Shown: positions 8,316 to 17,019, counted from the stretch's first letter. The stretch is 64,000 bases of DNA from Ruminococcus sp. OA3 (GCF_022440845.1 NZ_JAKNTO010000001.1:1178001-1242000), one strand, 5' to 3'. The notes: generated by a model not told the origin, from the letters alone. Numbers and translations: made by a program.

Positions 8316-9368
8316 ATGGAAAAAAAAATAAACTTTATGGTCAATGTAGGATATTATCTGACGATTTCTGTGATGATAATCTGGGGCGTTCAATATCTGT
8401 TACCAATGGTAATGCCGTTTCTGATCGCTTTTCTTGTGGCGGGAATACTCAACCGCCCTGTGAGAAAAGTTTCAGTAAAAAAACCAGCGATTCAAAAACC
8501 GGCAGCAGTTTCTTTAACAGCAGGAGTTTATATTTTTTTGGTTTTTCTGATGATCATAATTGGAAGTAAAGTCACAGGTTTACTCGGAGGACTGCTGGTC
8601 AAATTACCGGATGTTTATATCCGCGAGATCCTGCCCTGGCTGAATGAAGTGATAGATAAGATTATATCCATATTTGCCAGAGGGGACAAGACGACAATAT
8701 CCATGCTGGATAAGAGCCTGAATGAGCTCACACAAAATCTGGGCCAGTGGGTTTCTCAGGTATCTGTAAATGCATTATCATTCGTTTCGGGTTATGTGGC
8801 GGGAATACCTGGTCTTGTGGCTAAAACTATCATTACAGTGGTGGCGACCTTCTTTTTTTCTGCGGATTACGATAGGATTGTGGGAGCTGTGGAAGGGATA
8901 ATCCCTGAAAAATGGAAAAGCTGCTACAAAAAAATGAAAATGTACAGTCTGAGTGTCATTGGCGTGTATATCCGGGCGTATATTCTGCTGATGGCCATCA
9001 CATTTGTGGAACTCAGCGCAGGGCTCCTGCTGATGCGTGTGCCGCATGCCGTGCTCATAGCGCTGGCGATCGCCGTGTTTGACATGCTACCGGTCCTCGG
9101 TACCGGAGGAATTCTGATCCCGTGGGGGATTGTGATGGCAGTCCGCGGGGATCTGAAGACAGCGGCAGGGATGCTGATCCTGTATCTTGTCACCACTGCT
9201 GTCAGAAATATCCTGGAACCCGGATTGGTAGGAAAGCAGATCGGGCTGCATCCGCTGGCAGCACTGATCGCCATGTTTATGGGGCTGAAGCTGTTTGGCC
9301 TGGCAGGCATGATCGGCCTGCCCGTCTGTCTTTCCGTTATTGTTATTGCGCATCGCAGAGAAGAGTGA
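8316..9368 (+). CDS. AI-2E/YtvI-type membrane permease
   Basis: 350-aa polytopic protein of the AI-2E exporter/PerM family. The open frame extends up to 8232, but AGGAG near 8304 supports ATG 8316 (MEKKINFMVNVGYYLTI). About seven to eight helices are visible, with a long amphipathic central section and the conserved C-terminal block FDMLPVLGTGGILIPWG followed by helices ending in GLPVCLSVIVIA. In sporulating Firmicutes the closest relatives of this length are YtvI-like proteins; transported substrates of the family are uncertain. Its last 26 bases overlap the 3' end of the convergent LysR gene. Confidence 0.85.
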   Translation: MEKKINFMVNVGYYLTISVMIIWGVQYLLPMVMPFLIAFLVAGILNRPVRKVSVKKPAIQKPAAVSLTAGVYIFLVFLMIIIGSKVTGLLGGLLVKLPDVYIREILPWLNEVIDKIISIFARGDKTTISMLDKSLNELTQNLGQWVSQVSVNALSFVSGYVAGIPGLVAKTIITVVATFFFSADYDRIVGAVEGIIPEKWKSCYKKMKMYSLSVIGVYIRAYILLMAITFVELSAGLLLMRVPHAVLIALAIAVFDMLPVLGTGGILIPWGIVMAVRGDLKTAAGMLILYLVTTAVRNILEPGLVGKQIGLHPLAALIAMFMGLKLFGLAGMIGLPVCLSVIVIAHRREE

Positions 9369-10218
9369 GGAAAGCCTTCATGGGGGCGTTAAGGTATTTG
9401 TCCCGGTGCCATATTGCTGACAGTTCGCTGCGTAAAGGAAGTCCGTCAACGGACAGGCGGACAAGATCACCGTTCCTCAGTGAATTTTCTATAAGGAGAT
9501 CAGGAAGAACGGTGATGCCAAGCCCTGATTTTGCCGCTTCGATCAGTGCAAGGGAATTGACGCTGGTCCATGAGGGTCGGACGGTATGTCCGGCGAGAAG
9601 AAGCATACTGTCAAGCACATCACGGATGGCACTTCCTTTTTCGCGCAACAACAGGCTTTGACTGCAAAATGATCCCAGATCCATTGGGGCTGACGTACAT
9701 AAATAACCGGGGGCACACACAGCATTCAGGGCATAGGCAGCAAATGTGCGGCAGGAAAAACATCCCTGGGGACGTGAGCCTTCGATCAGTGCGAGATCAG
9801 CTTTTCCGAGACGCAGGATATCCATCGCGTTGGCTGCACTTACGACCTCGACTGTGACCTCGACATTTGGCCACTGTGCCTGAAAGGTTTTCAGCAGGGA
9901 CGGAAGCCAGAAGGCAGCGATGGTGATACTTGAGACAATGTGGATGGGAGCTTCACCTTCCAGACGGTCCATGCGGTCTTCCAGTGCCTCGCAGGCGGCC
10001 AGAATGGGAAGCACGTCTTCGAGCAGAAGCCGGCCGCTTCTGGTGAGCTGTACGCGCTTGCCTAACCGGTCAAACAGGACTGTCCCTGTGCGTGCCTCAA
10101 GCTCACGGATGGCCAGGGAAACAGCCGGCTGTGTGATAAACAGCTTAGACGCCGCTTTTGTAAAATTACCGGTTTCGGCGACTGTTTGAAATATCAGAAA
10201 ATGCCGGAGAGACATCAT
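9343..10218 (-). CDS. LysR-family regulator
   Basis: N-terminal winged helix (MSLRHFLIFQTVAETGNFTKAASKLFITQPAVSLAIRELE), then a periplasmic-binding-like co-inducer domain. I start it at the ATG pair near 10218, preceded by AGGAGGA, not at the upstream ATG 10239, which has no site. It is divergent from the chromate-transporter pair, with only about 130 bp in between. LysR regulators divergent from ChrA pairs are common, so control of that operon is likely. Confidence 0.9.
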   Translation of the reverse strand: MMSLRHFLIFQTVAETGNFTKAASKLFITQPAVSLAIRELEARTGTVLFDRLGKRVQLTRSGRLLLEDVLPILAACEALEDRMDRLEGEAPIHIVSSITIAAFWLPSLLKTFQAQWPNVEVTVEVVSAANAMDILRLGKADLALIEGSRPQGCFSCRTFAAYALNAVCAPGYLCTSAPMDLGSFCSQSLLLREKGSAIRDVLDSMLLLAGHTVRPSWTSVNSLALIEAAKSGLGITVLPDLLIENSLRNGDLVRLSVDGLPLRSELSAIWHRDKYLNAPMKAFLTLLCDAQ

Positions 10219-10346
10219 GGCAGAATCCTCCTGTTCCATAAGTAAAATTTATGATTATTATAAAATAATATCGTTTTTAGTATGGGGTTGCAAGTGATAT
10301 AATGAAAAACAGAGAAACGAAAAAGAAAGCAGGAGATGACAAGAAG

Positions 10347-10904
10347 ATGCGGAAAAAAATGAAACTGTGGGTGTGGCTTTCAGGAATCAACCTGTTTATC
10401 AGTGCATTCACATTTGGCGGGGGATATGTAGTAGTACCGATGATTCGAAAATACTATGTTTTTCAAAAAAAACTGTTCAGTGAGGAAGAATTGATGGATA
10501 TGGCAGCGATCGCCCAGTCATCCCCGGGGGCGATCGCTGTCAATCTGTCTGCACTGGCGGGATATCGGACGGCGGGTGTGCCTGGAATAATAATCAGTGC
10601 CGTCTCGGCGGTGATCCCGCCGCTGGTCATACTGGCGGTGATTTCCGCCTGGTATGCGGCATTTGCCGCGAATACCGCGATTGCAGCTGTTTTAAATGGT
10701 ATGCAGGCAGGGGTTGCCGCACTGATTGTAGATTTTGTGGTGGACATGACGGGAATGATACTGAAAGAAAGATCTCTGATGCTGACGTTGATGATGCCGG
10801 CATGTTTTGTGGCATGTTTCATTTTTAATATCAATGTTGCGGTGATCCTGATCGTCTGCTGCTGCCTGTGCGCGGCACAGGTCTGGATTGGAAGGGGGCG
10901 GTGA
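10347..10904 (+). CDS. chrA: Chromate transporter, N-terminal-half subunit
   Basis: Short-chain CHR protein of about 185 residues. The motifs FTFGGGYVVVPMI and AQSSPGAIAVNLSALAGYR are typical of the half-size transporters that work in pairs. An in-frame ATG at 10302 overlaps a TATAAT at 10298-10303 that looks like the -10, so translation from 10347, after GCAGGAG at about 10329, is more likely. It should form a heterodimer with the next gene and move chromate or a sulphate-like anion; in anaerobes the natural substrate is not certain. Confidence 0.87.
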   Translation: MRKKMKLWVWLSGINLFISAFTFGGGYVVVPMIRKYYVFQKKLFSEEELMDMAAIAQSSPGAIAVNLSALAGYRTAGVPGIIISAVSAVIPPLVILAVISAWYAAFAANTAIAAVLNGMQAGVAALIVDFVVDMTGMILKERSLMLTLMMPACFVACFIFNINVAVILIVCCCLCAAQVWIGRGR

Positions 10905-10905
10905 G

Positions 10906-11457
10906 ATGAGAATCTGGCAGCTTTTTATGGCATTTTTTCAGATTGGTCTGTTCAGCATCGGGGGAGGCTACGCGGTCATTCCTTTGATTCAGGAGCAGGT
11001 GGTGGCCAGCCACGGGTGGGTTTCTCAGCAGACGTTTACAGATATCATCACTATTTCCCAGATGACACCCGGACCCCTGGCGGTCAATACATCAACTTTT
11101 ATCGGGCTGCAGGTGGCAGGCATCCCCGGAGCGGTGCTGGCAACCTTCGGATGCGTTATCTCCGGGGTTGTCATATCTTCCGCACTATACAGCTTCCTGA
11201 AGAGACACCGGAAATCTGTCTATGTACTGGAGATTTTCCGTGGTTTGAAAGCGGCTTCATCGGGACTAATCGCATCTGCAGCGGTTACAATCCTGATGGT
11301 GGCATTTACCGGAGATGCACAGTGGACGGGGAGGAGCAGTATTGACTGGACTGTGGCAGCGATTTTTATGGTCTCCCTGTTCTGCCTGAAAAAATGGAAA
11401 TTAAATCCAATCCTGGTTATCGTGGCAACAGGTATCCTTGGAGGGCTTATCAGGTAG
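10906..11457 (+). CDS. chrA: Chromate transporter, second-half subunit
   Basis: 183-aa CHR-family protein with FSIGGGYAVIPLI and ISQMTPGPLAVNTSTFIGLQ, the same two motifs as the upstream subunit but in diverged form. It starts one base after the upstream stop; AAGGGGGCGG lies in the end of that gene. Five to six helices are visible. Together the two subunits equal one full-length bidomain ChrA. Confidence 0.9.
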   Translation: MRIWQLFMAFFQIGLFSIGGGYAVIPLIQEQVVASHGWVSQQTFTDIITISQMTPGPLAVNTSTFIGLQVAGIPGAVLATFGCVISGVVISSALYSFLKRHRKSVYVLEIFRGLKAASSGLIASAAVTILMVAFTGDAQWTGRSSIDWTVAAIFMVSLFCLKKWKLNPILVIVATGILGGLIR

Positions 11458-11488
11458 GGGCGCGGGGCAACGGTTGTCTGTCGTATGA

Positions 11489-11833
11489 TCAGCGTACAGG
11501 GATATAGTCCGGCGTGGATTCTTCGTCGGTTGCTTCCAGCCTGAAGATAACGGGCCGGAGACCGTCATTACAGCTGCAGATAGCGACACCGGGCTTCCTG
11601 ATCCAGTCACCGTAGTAAAACAGTTTTGTTTTCAGGCCGTGTGACAGGGCAAATACATACTGATAAATTGCTTTCCACGCCTCGTCACAGAGGCCATCGG
11701 GTTTTGCATAGTCTGCGTAGAACTCCTGGCCTTCTTTCAGCATCGGACAGGCGGTCAGTCCGCTTGCACCGTACTCTTCGGCTAATTCCTTGTCCAGGGT
11801 AGTTTTCAATACTGTGATTTTAACTTTTTTCAT
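11489..11833 (-). CDS. TIGR04076 family protein
   Basis: 114-aa protein starting MKKVKITVLKTTL, with conserved cysteine-containing blocks: CPMLKEGQEF, DGLCDEAWKAIYQYVFALSHG and PGVAICSCNDGLRPVIF. This is the pattern of the TIGR04076 family, common in anaerobes and of unknown biochemical role; the conserved Cys residues suggest metal or redox chemistry. GAAGGAG precedes the start on the minus strand. It is divergent from the Crp/Fnr-type gene, and the 95-bp gap holds promoter-like AT-rich sequence. Confidence 0.85.
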   Translation of the reverse strand: MKKVKITVLKTTLDKELAEEYGASGLTACPMLKEGQEFYADYAKPDGLCDEAWKAIYQYVFALSHGLKTKLFYYGDWIRKPGVAICSCNDGLRPVIFRLEATDEESTPDYIPVR

Positions 11834-11928
11834 GTTTTTTTGCTCCTTCTTCTTATTTTTTTTAAAACTGTGATAAAATACAAATATGATGGTTACTGAT
11901 CTGTAAAGCGGAAGGATGGTGATTTTCT

Positions 11929-12606
11929 GTGCTCACACCACGTTATTTTTTTACAAATGATTTCAGCCGGTTTGATGAGTATTTCCTCTCACAGCCGCAC
12001 AGGAAACGGATGATTGCCAGGGGGGAATACCTGTGGGAGCCGGGACAGCCGTTTCAGAGAATTCATTATATTCTTTCCGGCATTGCACAAAATTGCCTGG
12101 AGCACGAGAACGGTCATCGAAAGATCATTTCATTTCACAGCATTCGGACCGTGTTTCCAGGATACCATCAGCAGGATTTTAAAATTGAAAGTGCGCTTGT
12201 CACGAAAGCGATCTCAGACATGCAGGTGCTGGAGTTCACGAAGGCAGAGTTTCGTACAATGTTTGAGAGCAATCCGCAGCTGAGTGCGGCAGTCGTGGAG
12301 TGGTATTCTACATATGTAAATCTGCTGCTGTATGAGGCTGCCCATCAGGAATACAATCATTCGTTTATCAAGCTGTGTAATCTGCTGTATTTGTTTGCCC
12401 GGAATGTATCTGAAAGTACGGCATATATTATTCAGCTGACACAGGATGAAATTGCGGATATCCTCGCCGTTAACCGTGTAAATCTGGCCAGACACTTTGC
12501 GCGTCTCAGAAACGAACAAATCATTGCCACACATCGGAAATGGATTGAGATTATTGACCTGCCTGCACTGGAAAAATACTGTTCCGAGGAAACGCTGCTG
12601 CGCTGA
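11929..12606 (+). CDS. Crp/Fnr-family regulator
   Basis: 225-aa protein with an N-terminal cyclic-nucleotide-binding-type beta roll (residues 15-140) and a C-terminal Crp helix-turn-helix (LTQDEIADILAVNRVNLARHFARLRNE). It starts at GTG 11929 after a GGAAGG-like site. There is no Fnr-type N-terminal cysteine cluster. By position it may control the TIGR04076 gene, the small ORF at 12651 or the EFR1 gene. Confidence 0.85.
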   Translation: MLTPRYFFTNDFSRFDEYFLSQPHRKRMIARGEYLWEPGQPFQRIHYILSGIAQNCLEHENGHRKIISFHSIRTVFPGYHQQDFKIESALVTKAISDMQVLEFTKAEFRTMFESNPQLSAAVVEWYSTYVNLLLYEAAHQEYNHSFIKLCNLLYLFARNVSESTAYIIQLTQDEIADILAVNRVNLARHFARLRNEQIIATHRKWIEIIDLPALEKYCSEETLLR

Positions 12607-12650
12607 TATGTCGGCGGAATACGGTTACATTTTACAATGAGGAGGATATT

Positions 12651-12746
12651 ATGTCTGTAATAAAAGCTACATTTCCGCGGAGGATGGTGCACATAACCTG
12701 TGGAGCAGGTTTCTTTCGTTATCGTCGCGACTTCCTTTACCAATGA
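12651..12746 (+). CDS. Candidate 31-aa small protein or gene remnant
   Basis: A near-perfect site GAGGAGGATATT (12639-12650) precedes an ATG whose frame runs 31 codons (starting MSVIKATFPRRMVHITCGAG) to TGA at 12744-12746. The strong site makes translation plausible, but the abrupt end could equally mean that a longer gene has decayed. I do not recognise the peptide. Confidence 0.35.
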   Translation: MSVIKATFPRRMVHITCGAGFFRYRRDFLYQ

Positions 12747-12837
12747 GCCGCCTGGGAAAATATATGTTATACTATGGTTGTTTAACGAAATCTGTGCCGG
12801 TCAGAGGGGGCATGGCTAAAAGGAGTGAGGAAGCTGC

Positions 12838-13584
12838 ATGATTTTATATTTTAGTGGAACAGGAAACAGCGCGTATATTGCCAGACGGGTAGCTGAATTG
12901 ACCGGGGACAGTCTGATCTCGATGAATGACAGGATTCAGGGACATGATTTTACAGACATAGAAACAGATAACAGTCTGGTCTTTGTAGTACCTGCCTATG
13001 CGTGGAGAATTCCGCGGGTTGTGGAGGCATGGATTGACAAAACCCGTTTCAGGGGGAACCTGCAGGCTTACTTTATTATGAACTGCGGCGGCAATATCGG
13101 AAATGCCGGCAAGTATATCAAGAAGCTCTGCGATCGAAAAAAGATGACTTATATGGGAGTTACGGGTATTATCATGCCGGAAAATTATATTGCCCTTTAC
13201 GAAGCGCCGGATAAAGCAAAAGCGAGACAGATTGTTGAAAAGGCAGAGCCTTTGATTATGTCGGCAGCAGAGATAATCCACAGGGGAATGGCATTTCCTG
13301 AATATAAGTATAAAGTTGCTGACAGATTAAACAGCTCCGTGGTAAATTCTGTGTTTTATCAGTTTATAGTTAAGGCAAAGAAATTCAGGGCTTTGGATAA
13401 CTGTACAGGGTGTGGAAAATGTGTAAAAGAATGTCCGCTTAATAACATCCGGATCGCAGATAATAAACCCGTATGGGGAAAGAACTGTACCCACTGTATG
13501 GCATGCATCTGTAAATGCCCGGCAGAAGCTATTGAATATGGAAAAAACAGTGTCGGTAAAGAGCGTTACCAATGTCCGTTGTAG
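12838..13584 (+). CDS. EFR1 family ferredoxin-flavodoxin protein
   Basis: 248-aa fusion. Residues 1-160 form a flavodoxin-like domain with the FMN phosphate loop FSGTGNSAYIA at residues 4-14. Residues about 185-235 hold two 4Fe-4S motifs, CTGCGKCVKECPL and CTHCMACICKCP. EFR1 proteins are electron carriers of anaerobic Firmicutes, probably passing electrons between ferredoxin-type centres and FMN; partners are unknown. AGGAGTGAGGAAG lies upstream of ATG 12838. Confidence 0.92.
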   Translation: MILYFSGTGNSAYIARRVAELTGDSLISMNDRIQGHDFTDIETDNSLVFVVPAYAWRIPRVVEAWIDKTRFRGNLQAYFIMNCGGNIGNAGKYIKKLCDRKKMTYMGVTGIIMPENYIALYEAPDKAKARQIVEKAEPLIMSAAEIIHRGMAFPEYKYKVADRLNSSVVNSVFYQFIVKAKKFRALDNCTGCGKCVKECPLNNIRIADNKPVWGKNCTHCMACICKCPAEAIEYGKNSVGKERYQCPL

Positions 13585-13647
13585 ATTCTGTTCAGCTGCG
13601 GGGTATCGGGTCTTATGAAAAGATATGCAGGGGTCTTCTGAAAGATC

Positions 13648-13675
13648 AGCCGTAGAGTAAAATCTACGGCTTTTT
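13648..13675 (+). terminator. Terminator downstream of EFR1
   Basis: AGCCGTAGA (13648-13656) pairs with TCTACGGCT (13663-13671), followed by five T. It faces the convergent LacI-type gene. Confidence 0.88.
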
Positions 13676-13730
13676 CTGTGCAACCGCTCCTGATACTGCT
13701 GTTCCATATGATCAATGGATAACAGGGGCT

Positions 13731-14774
13731 TTACAGATTCTGTGAACAGATAATAGAAATCTGATTTACCGTGTCCTGATGTGTAATGATCTTATCCTTA
13801 TGAAGGTAATCACGCAGGTAGATAAGCGGCAGATAGCCCTGCTGGAACAGATCCTGTGAGATGGAAAAGTCAATCTCTCCGCTTTGCAGCAGAGAACGTG
13901 TGCGTTCTGAGATATCGTGGCAGATCACTCGGGTTTTCCCTGTACACGCTGCCGCCTCCACGGCCCTGACACAGGCGGAGACGCTGCGGTTTGCCATATA
14001 GACGGCAGCTATATCACCGCTATCCTCAAAGGCCTGCAGGATCTTTTTGTAAGTAATCTGATAGTCATTGTAAGTCTCGATCACTTCGATCTGTTCATTT
14101 GAAAAACCGATCTCCTCCATACGGTCACAGAAACCCTGAAGCCTGGTGCGGTGTCCGTCGAATTCCAGATTTCCTACGGCGGCAAGTATCTTACCCTCCT
14201 GCGGAATACATTTTCCTATCAGTTCAGCGGCGATGCGCCCGCTTTTTTTATAGTCCTGTCCCACGAAGCAGAGGCGCCGGCTGTCGGGCAGATCGGAGTT
14301 GAATGTGATCACCGGGATTCCCTGTTCAGTGAGCCGGGCGATTCTGTCCTTGATAGCAGGGTCATTGACGGTACACAGAGCAATGCCCTGTACATCCTGA
14401 TGGATCAGATTTTCCAGTTTTTCCAGATTTTCCTCGGGTATATCGGTCTGGCATTCCTCGACGATGACTGTTACATTGAAGTCAGACAGTTCTGAGCGAG
14501 CCGCCTCGATGCCGTCTGAGACTTCCCATTTGAAATGTCCGGACCAGTTGGGCAGCAGCACACCAATCTTAAGCGGTGTGAAATTCTGATTCAGCAGTGT
14601 TTTCTGATAGGCATTTCTGGGTGAGAGGTATCCGGTCTTCTGGATGGCATCCATGACCCGTTCATAGACTTCCGGACTGACATGGGCACGGCTGTTCAGC
14701 ACGCGGTCCACGGTACCGCGTGAGACACCGGCCATATCTGCCACCATCTGGATGGTAGGTTTTTTATTTATCAT
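13731..14774 (-). CDS. LacI-family transcriptional regulator
   Basis: 347-aa protein with the N-terminal LacI helix-turn-helix and hinge (TIQMVADMAGVSRGTVDRVLN) and a sugar-binding periplasmic-type domain (residues 65-340). The start is taken as the ATG at 14774, with AAAGGA upstream; an in-frame ATG at 14831 lies inside the operator at 14819-14832. It is divergent from the iolG-like operon, and identical operator cores lie in front of both units, so it very likely represses both and responds to an inositol- or sugar-type ligand. Confidence 0.92.
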   Translation of the reverse strand: MINKKPTIQMVADMAGVSRGTVDRVLNSRAHVSPEVYERVMDAIQKTGYLSPRNAYQKTLLNQNFTPLKIGVLLPNWSGHFKWEVSDGIEAARSELSDFNVTVIVEECQTDIPEENLEKLENLIHQDVQGIALCTVNDPAIKDRIARLTEQGIPVITFNSDLPDSRRLCFVGQDYKKSGRIAAELIGKCIPQEGKILAAVGNLEFDGHRTRLQGFCDRMEEIGFSNEQIEVIETYNDYQITYKKILQAFEDSGDIAAVYMANRSVSACVRAVEAAACTGKTRVICHDISERTRSLLQSGEIDFSISQDLFQQGYLPLIYLRDYLHKDKIITHQDTVNQISIICSQNL

Positions 14775-14818
14775 AATGTGGATATTCCTTTCATAATGCA
14801 GTCCACAGACATTGGGCG

Positions 14819-14832
14819 TGTGCAAAAGCACA
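14819..14832. promoter_or_regulatory. LacI-type operator upstream of the LacI gene
   Basis: TGTGCAAAAGCACA, with 5-bp arms TGTGC/GCACA around AAAA. The core GTGCAAAAGCACA is repeated exactly at 15048-15060 on the other side of the intergenic region. The position in the leader region of the LacI gene suggests autorepression. Confidence 0.7.
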
Positions 14833-15013
14833 TGACAAACAACAAAACAAATGGTTTTATATAGTTGGATTTTAACACAGGCACAGAGTATTTGTAAATA
14901 GTACGTTCGGTAATTTCACTAATTAAAACACAGGGGAACCCGCGTAAAATAAGGATTTTTGAAAATAGATATATGCAAAATCAACAAAATATATGATAAA
15001 AAAATAACGCATA

Positions 15014-15042
15014 TTGACATCCGATGATTGAGCAGATATAAT
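15014..15042 (+). promoter_or_regulatory. Consensus sigma-A promoter of the iolG-like operon
   Basis: TTGACA at 15014-15019, a 17-base spacer and TATAAT at 15037-15042, a perfect match to the consensus. The expected transcription start, near 15048-15050, falls on the first base of the operator at 15047-15060. Confidence 0.88.
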
Positions 15043-15046
15043 CATA

Positions 15047-15077
15047 AGTGCAAAAGCACAAATGTTACAAAAGCACA
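15047..15077. promoter_or_regulatory. Operator pair at the transcription start of the iolG-like operon
   Basis: AGTGCAAAAGCACA (15047-15060) repeats the core of the operator in front of the LacI gene. The half-element CAAAAGCACA recurs at 15068-15077, 17 bp further on. Placed at and just after the start site, this arrangement would block transcription when the LacI protein is bound. The rest of the 365-base gap between 14775 and 15139 is AT-rich and shows no further gene. Confidence 0.7.
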
Positions 15078-15139
15078 AAAAGTTGAGACAGGAAATGAAA
15101 ATTGTTACTGGGAATCAAGGATTATCGGGAGGATTTGCC

Positions 15140-16150
15140 ATGAAAGCGGGAATTATCGGAGCGGGAAGAATCGGTAAGGTACATGCAAAGAATATTGCAA
15201 TGTTCGTGCCGGAGGTTGAGATCAAGACGGTTGCTGATCCATTTATGAATGATGAGACAGAAAAATACCTGAAGACAACCTGCAGAGTTTTAAATGTGAC
15301 AAAAGATGCGGAAGACATTCTGAATGACCAGGAAATAGAGGCTGTGCTGATCTGTTCTTCAACAGACACACATTCCAAATACATAATAGAAGCGGCAAAA
15401 GCCGGAAAACATATCTTCTGTGAAAAACCGGTTGATTATGATCTGGCAAAAGTACATGAAGCGATCAACACGGCAAAAGAAGCCGGCGTAAAGCTGCAGA
15501 TCGGATTCTGCCGCCGTTTTGACCACAATCACAGAGGCGTGTATGACATGGTCAGGGCAGGAAAAGTCGGAGATGTTCAGATGATCAAGATCAGCTCCAG
15601 AGACCCGGAGCCGCCGTCGATCGACTATGTGAAAGTATCCGGCGGGATCTTCTATGATATGATGATCCATGACTTTGACATGGCACGTTTTCTGGCAGGG
15701 GCAGAGGTGACAGAGGTGACCGCAGCAGGTTCCGTCATGATTGATCCTGCCATCGGAGAGGCTGGAGATGTAGATACAGCGGTCGTTATGCTGAAATTTG
15801 AAAATGGTATCATCGCAACTATTGACAACAGCCGGAAAGCCGTTTATGGTTATGATCAGAGGGTGGAAGTATTCGGATCAAAAGGCTGTGTGCGCAATGA
15901 AAATGATGTGCCGAACACCGTGGTATTATCAGATGAGTGCAGGACCAGCTATGAGAATACTTACAAGATCATGTGGGACCGCTACACAGGAGCTTTCGTT
16001 TCCGAAATCCAGGCTTTTGTGGATGCGATCGTAAATGATAAAGAAACCCCTGTAACCGGTATCGATGGGTTATACCCGGTACTGATGGCAGCAGCGGCAA
16101 CCAGGTCCCTGAAAGAGGGAAGACCAGTAAAAATTTCGGAGGTAGAATAA
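15140..16150 (+). CDS. iolG: Gfo/Idh/MocA oxidoreductase, probable inositol 2-dehydrogenase
   Basis: 336-aa NAD-dependent oxidoreductase. GGGAGGA upstream fixes ATG 15140 although the frame is open from 15062. Rossmann motif GAGRIGKVHAKNI at the N-terminus, EKPVDYDL with the catalytic-region lysine near residue 98, GFCRRFDHNH, and GGIFYDMMIHDFDMARFL, which contains the conserved Asp and His of the active site. The last two blocks match inositol 2-dehydrogenases closely, so myo-inositol or a near relative (scyllo- or D-chiro-inositol, or a hexose) is the likely substrate. No other iol genes (iolE, iolD, iolB, iolC) are adjacent, which leaves the pathway open. Confidence 0.82.
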   Translation: MKAGIIGAGRIGKVHAKNIAMFVPEVEIKTVADPFMNDETEKYLKTTCRVLNVTKDAEDILNDQEIEAVLICSSTDTHSKYIIEAAKAGKHIFCEKPVDYDLAKVHEAINTAKEAGVKLQIGFCRRFDHNHRGVYDMVRAGKVGDVQMIKISSRDPEPPSIDYVKVSGGIFYDMMIHDFDMARFLAGAEVTEVTAAGSVMIDPAIGEAGDVDTAVVMLKFENGIIATIDNSRKAVYGYDQRVEVFGSKGCVRNENDVPNTVVLSDECRTSYENTYKIMWDRYTGAFVSEIQAFVDAIVNDKETPVTGIDGLYPVLMAAAATRSLKEGRPVKISEVE

Positions 16151-16151
16151 G

Positions 16152-16940
16152 ATGGGTGTAAAAAAATGTGCATGTATTGACACGCTGTATACAGAGCTTC
16201 CATGGGAAGAGCGATTTGCGGCAGCGAAAAATGACGGTTTTGAAGCGGTAGAATTCTGGGACTGGAGAATCCGTGATCTGGAAGCGACCAGAAAGGCAGC
16301 CGAGGCGGCAGGTATCATGATCAGCGGATTCAACGGAGATGCTGATTATTCTCTGGTGGACCCGACACATAAAGAAAAATATATTGACTATCTGAGACAG
16401 TCTGTTCAGGCGGCAAAAACAGTTGGTGCGAAAAGTGTCACCATCCATTCCAATGCGCTGGGTGACGGCGGCGTTGTAGTGAACCACTATGATGATCTGT
16501 CTGATACGGTGAAGCTTTGCTCCATGTATGACATGCTGCTGGAATGTGCGAAGATTGCAGAGGAGGAAGAGATCAACCTGAATCTGGAAGCTTTGAACAT
16601 TACCACAGACCATGTTGGAAACTTCCTGAAATACACACAGATGGGGGCTGAGATATGCCATCTGATCGGTTCTCCGAGACTGAAACTTCTGTACGATGTT
16701 TACCATATGCAGATCAATGAAGGATGCATCTGTGATACCATCACGAACTATGTCGATCAGTTCGGTCATATCCATGTAGCGGATGCACCGGGACGTCATG
16801 AGCCGGGAACAGGTGAGATCAACTACAAAAAAGTGCTGAGACATCTGGAAGCATGCGGTTATCAGGGTCTGGTGGGATACGAATTATTCCCGCTGACAGA
16901 CACGGCAGCCGCTGTAAAAGCAATCATGGAAGAATGCTGA
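16152..16940 (+). CDS. Hydroxypyruvate-isomerase-like TIM-barrel protein
   Basis: 262-aa AP-endonuclease-2-type TIM barrel. N-terminal ACIDTLYTELPWEERFAAAKNDGFEAVEFWDW resembles the Hyi/OtnI group. Likely metal ligands are the Glu in NLEALN, the Asp and His in LLYDVYHMQ, the His in HIHVADAPGRHEPGTGEI and a final Glu in GYELFP. It starts one base after the iolG-like stop. It probably isomerises the ketone made by that dehydrogenase or a derived keto-acid; a true hydroxypyruvate substrate is not proven. Confidence 0.82.
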   Translation: MGVKKCACIDTLYTELPWEERFAAAKNDGFEAVEFWDWRIRDLEATRKAAEAAGIMISGFNGDADYSLVDPTHKEKYIDYLRQSVQAAKTVGAKSVTIHSNALGDGGVVVNHYDDLSDTVKLCSMYDMLLECAKIAEEEEINLNLEALNITTDHVGNFLKYTQMGAEICHLIGSPRLKLLYDVYHMQINEGCICDTITNYVDQFGHIHVADAPGRHEPGTGEINYKKVLRHLEACGYQGLVGYELFPLTDTAAAVKAIMEEC

Positions 16941-16970
16941 TAAAAAAACTAATATTACATAAATAAAAAG

Positions 16971-17019
16971 CTCCCCCTGCAGCGGGCCGTTTGGAAATCG
17001 GCCGGGCAGGGGGAGTTTC
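16971..17019 (+). terminator. Long terminator hairpin after the iolG-like operon
   Basis: CTCCCCCTGC (16971-16980) pairs with GCAGGGGGAG (17006-17015), with an inner GGCCG/CGGCC pairing and a T-rich tail. Confidence 0.88.

Noticed and set aside
15969-16844. 291-aa minus-strand open frame
   Set aside because: It lies opposite the iolG-like and isomerase genes, both of which have clear family motifs; a shadow of codon bias.
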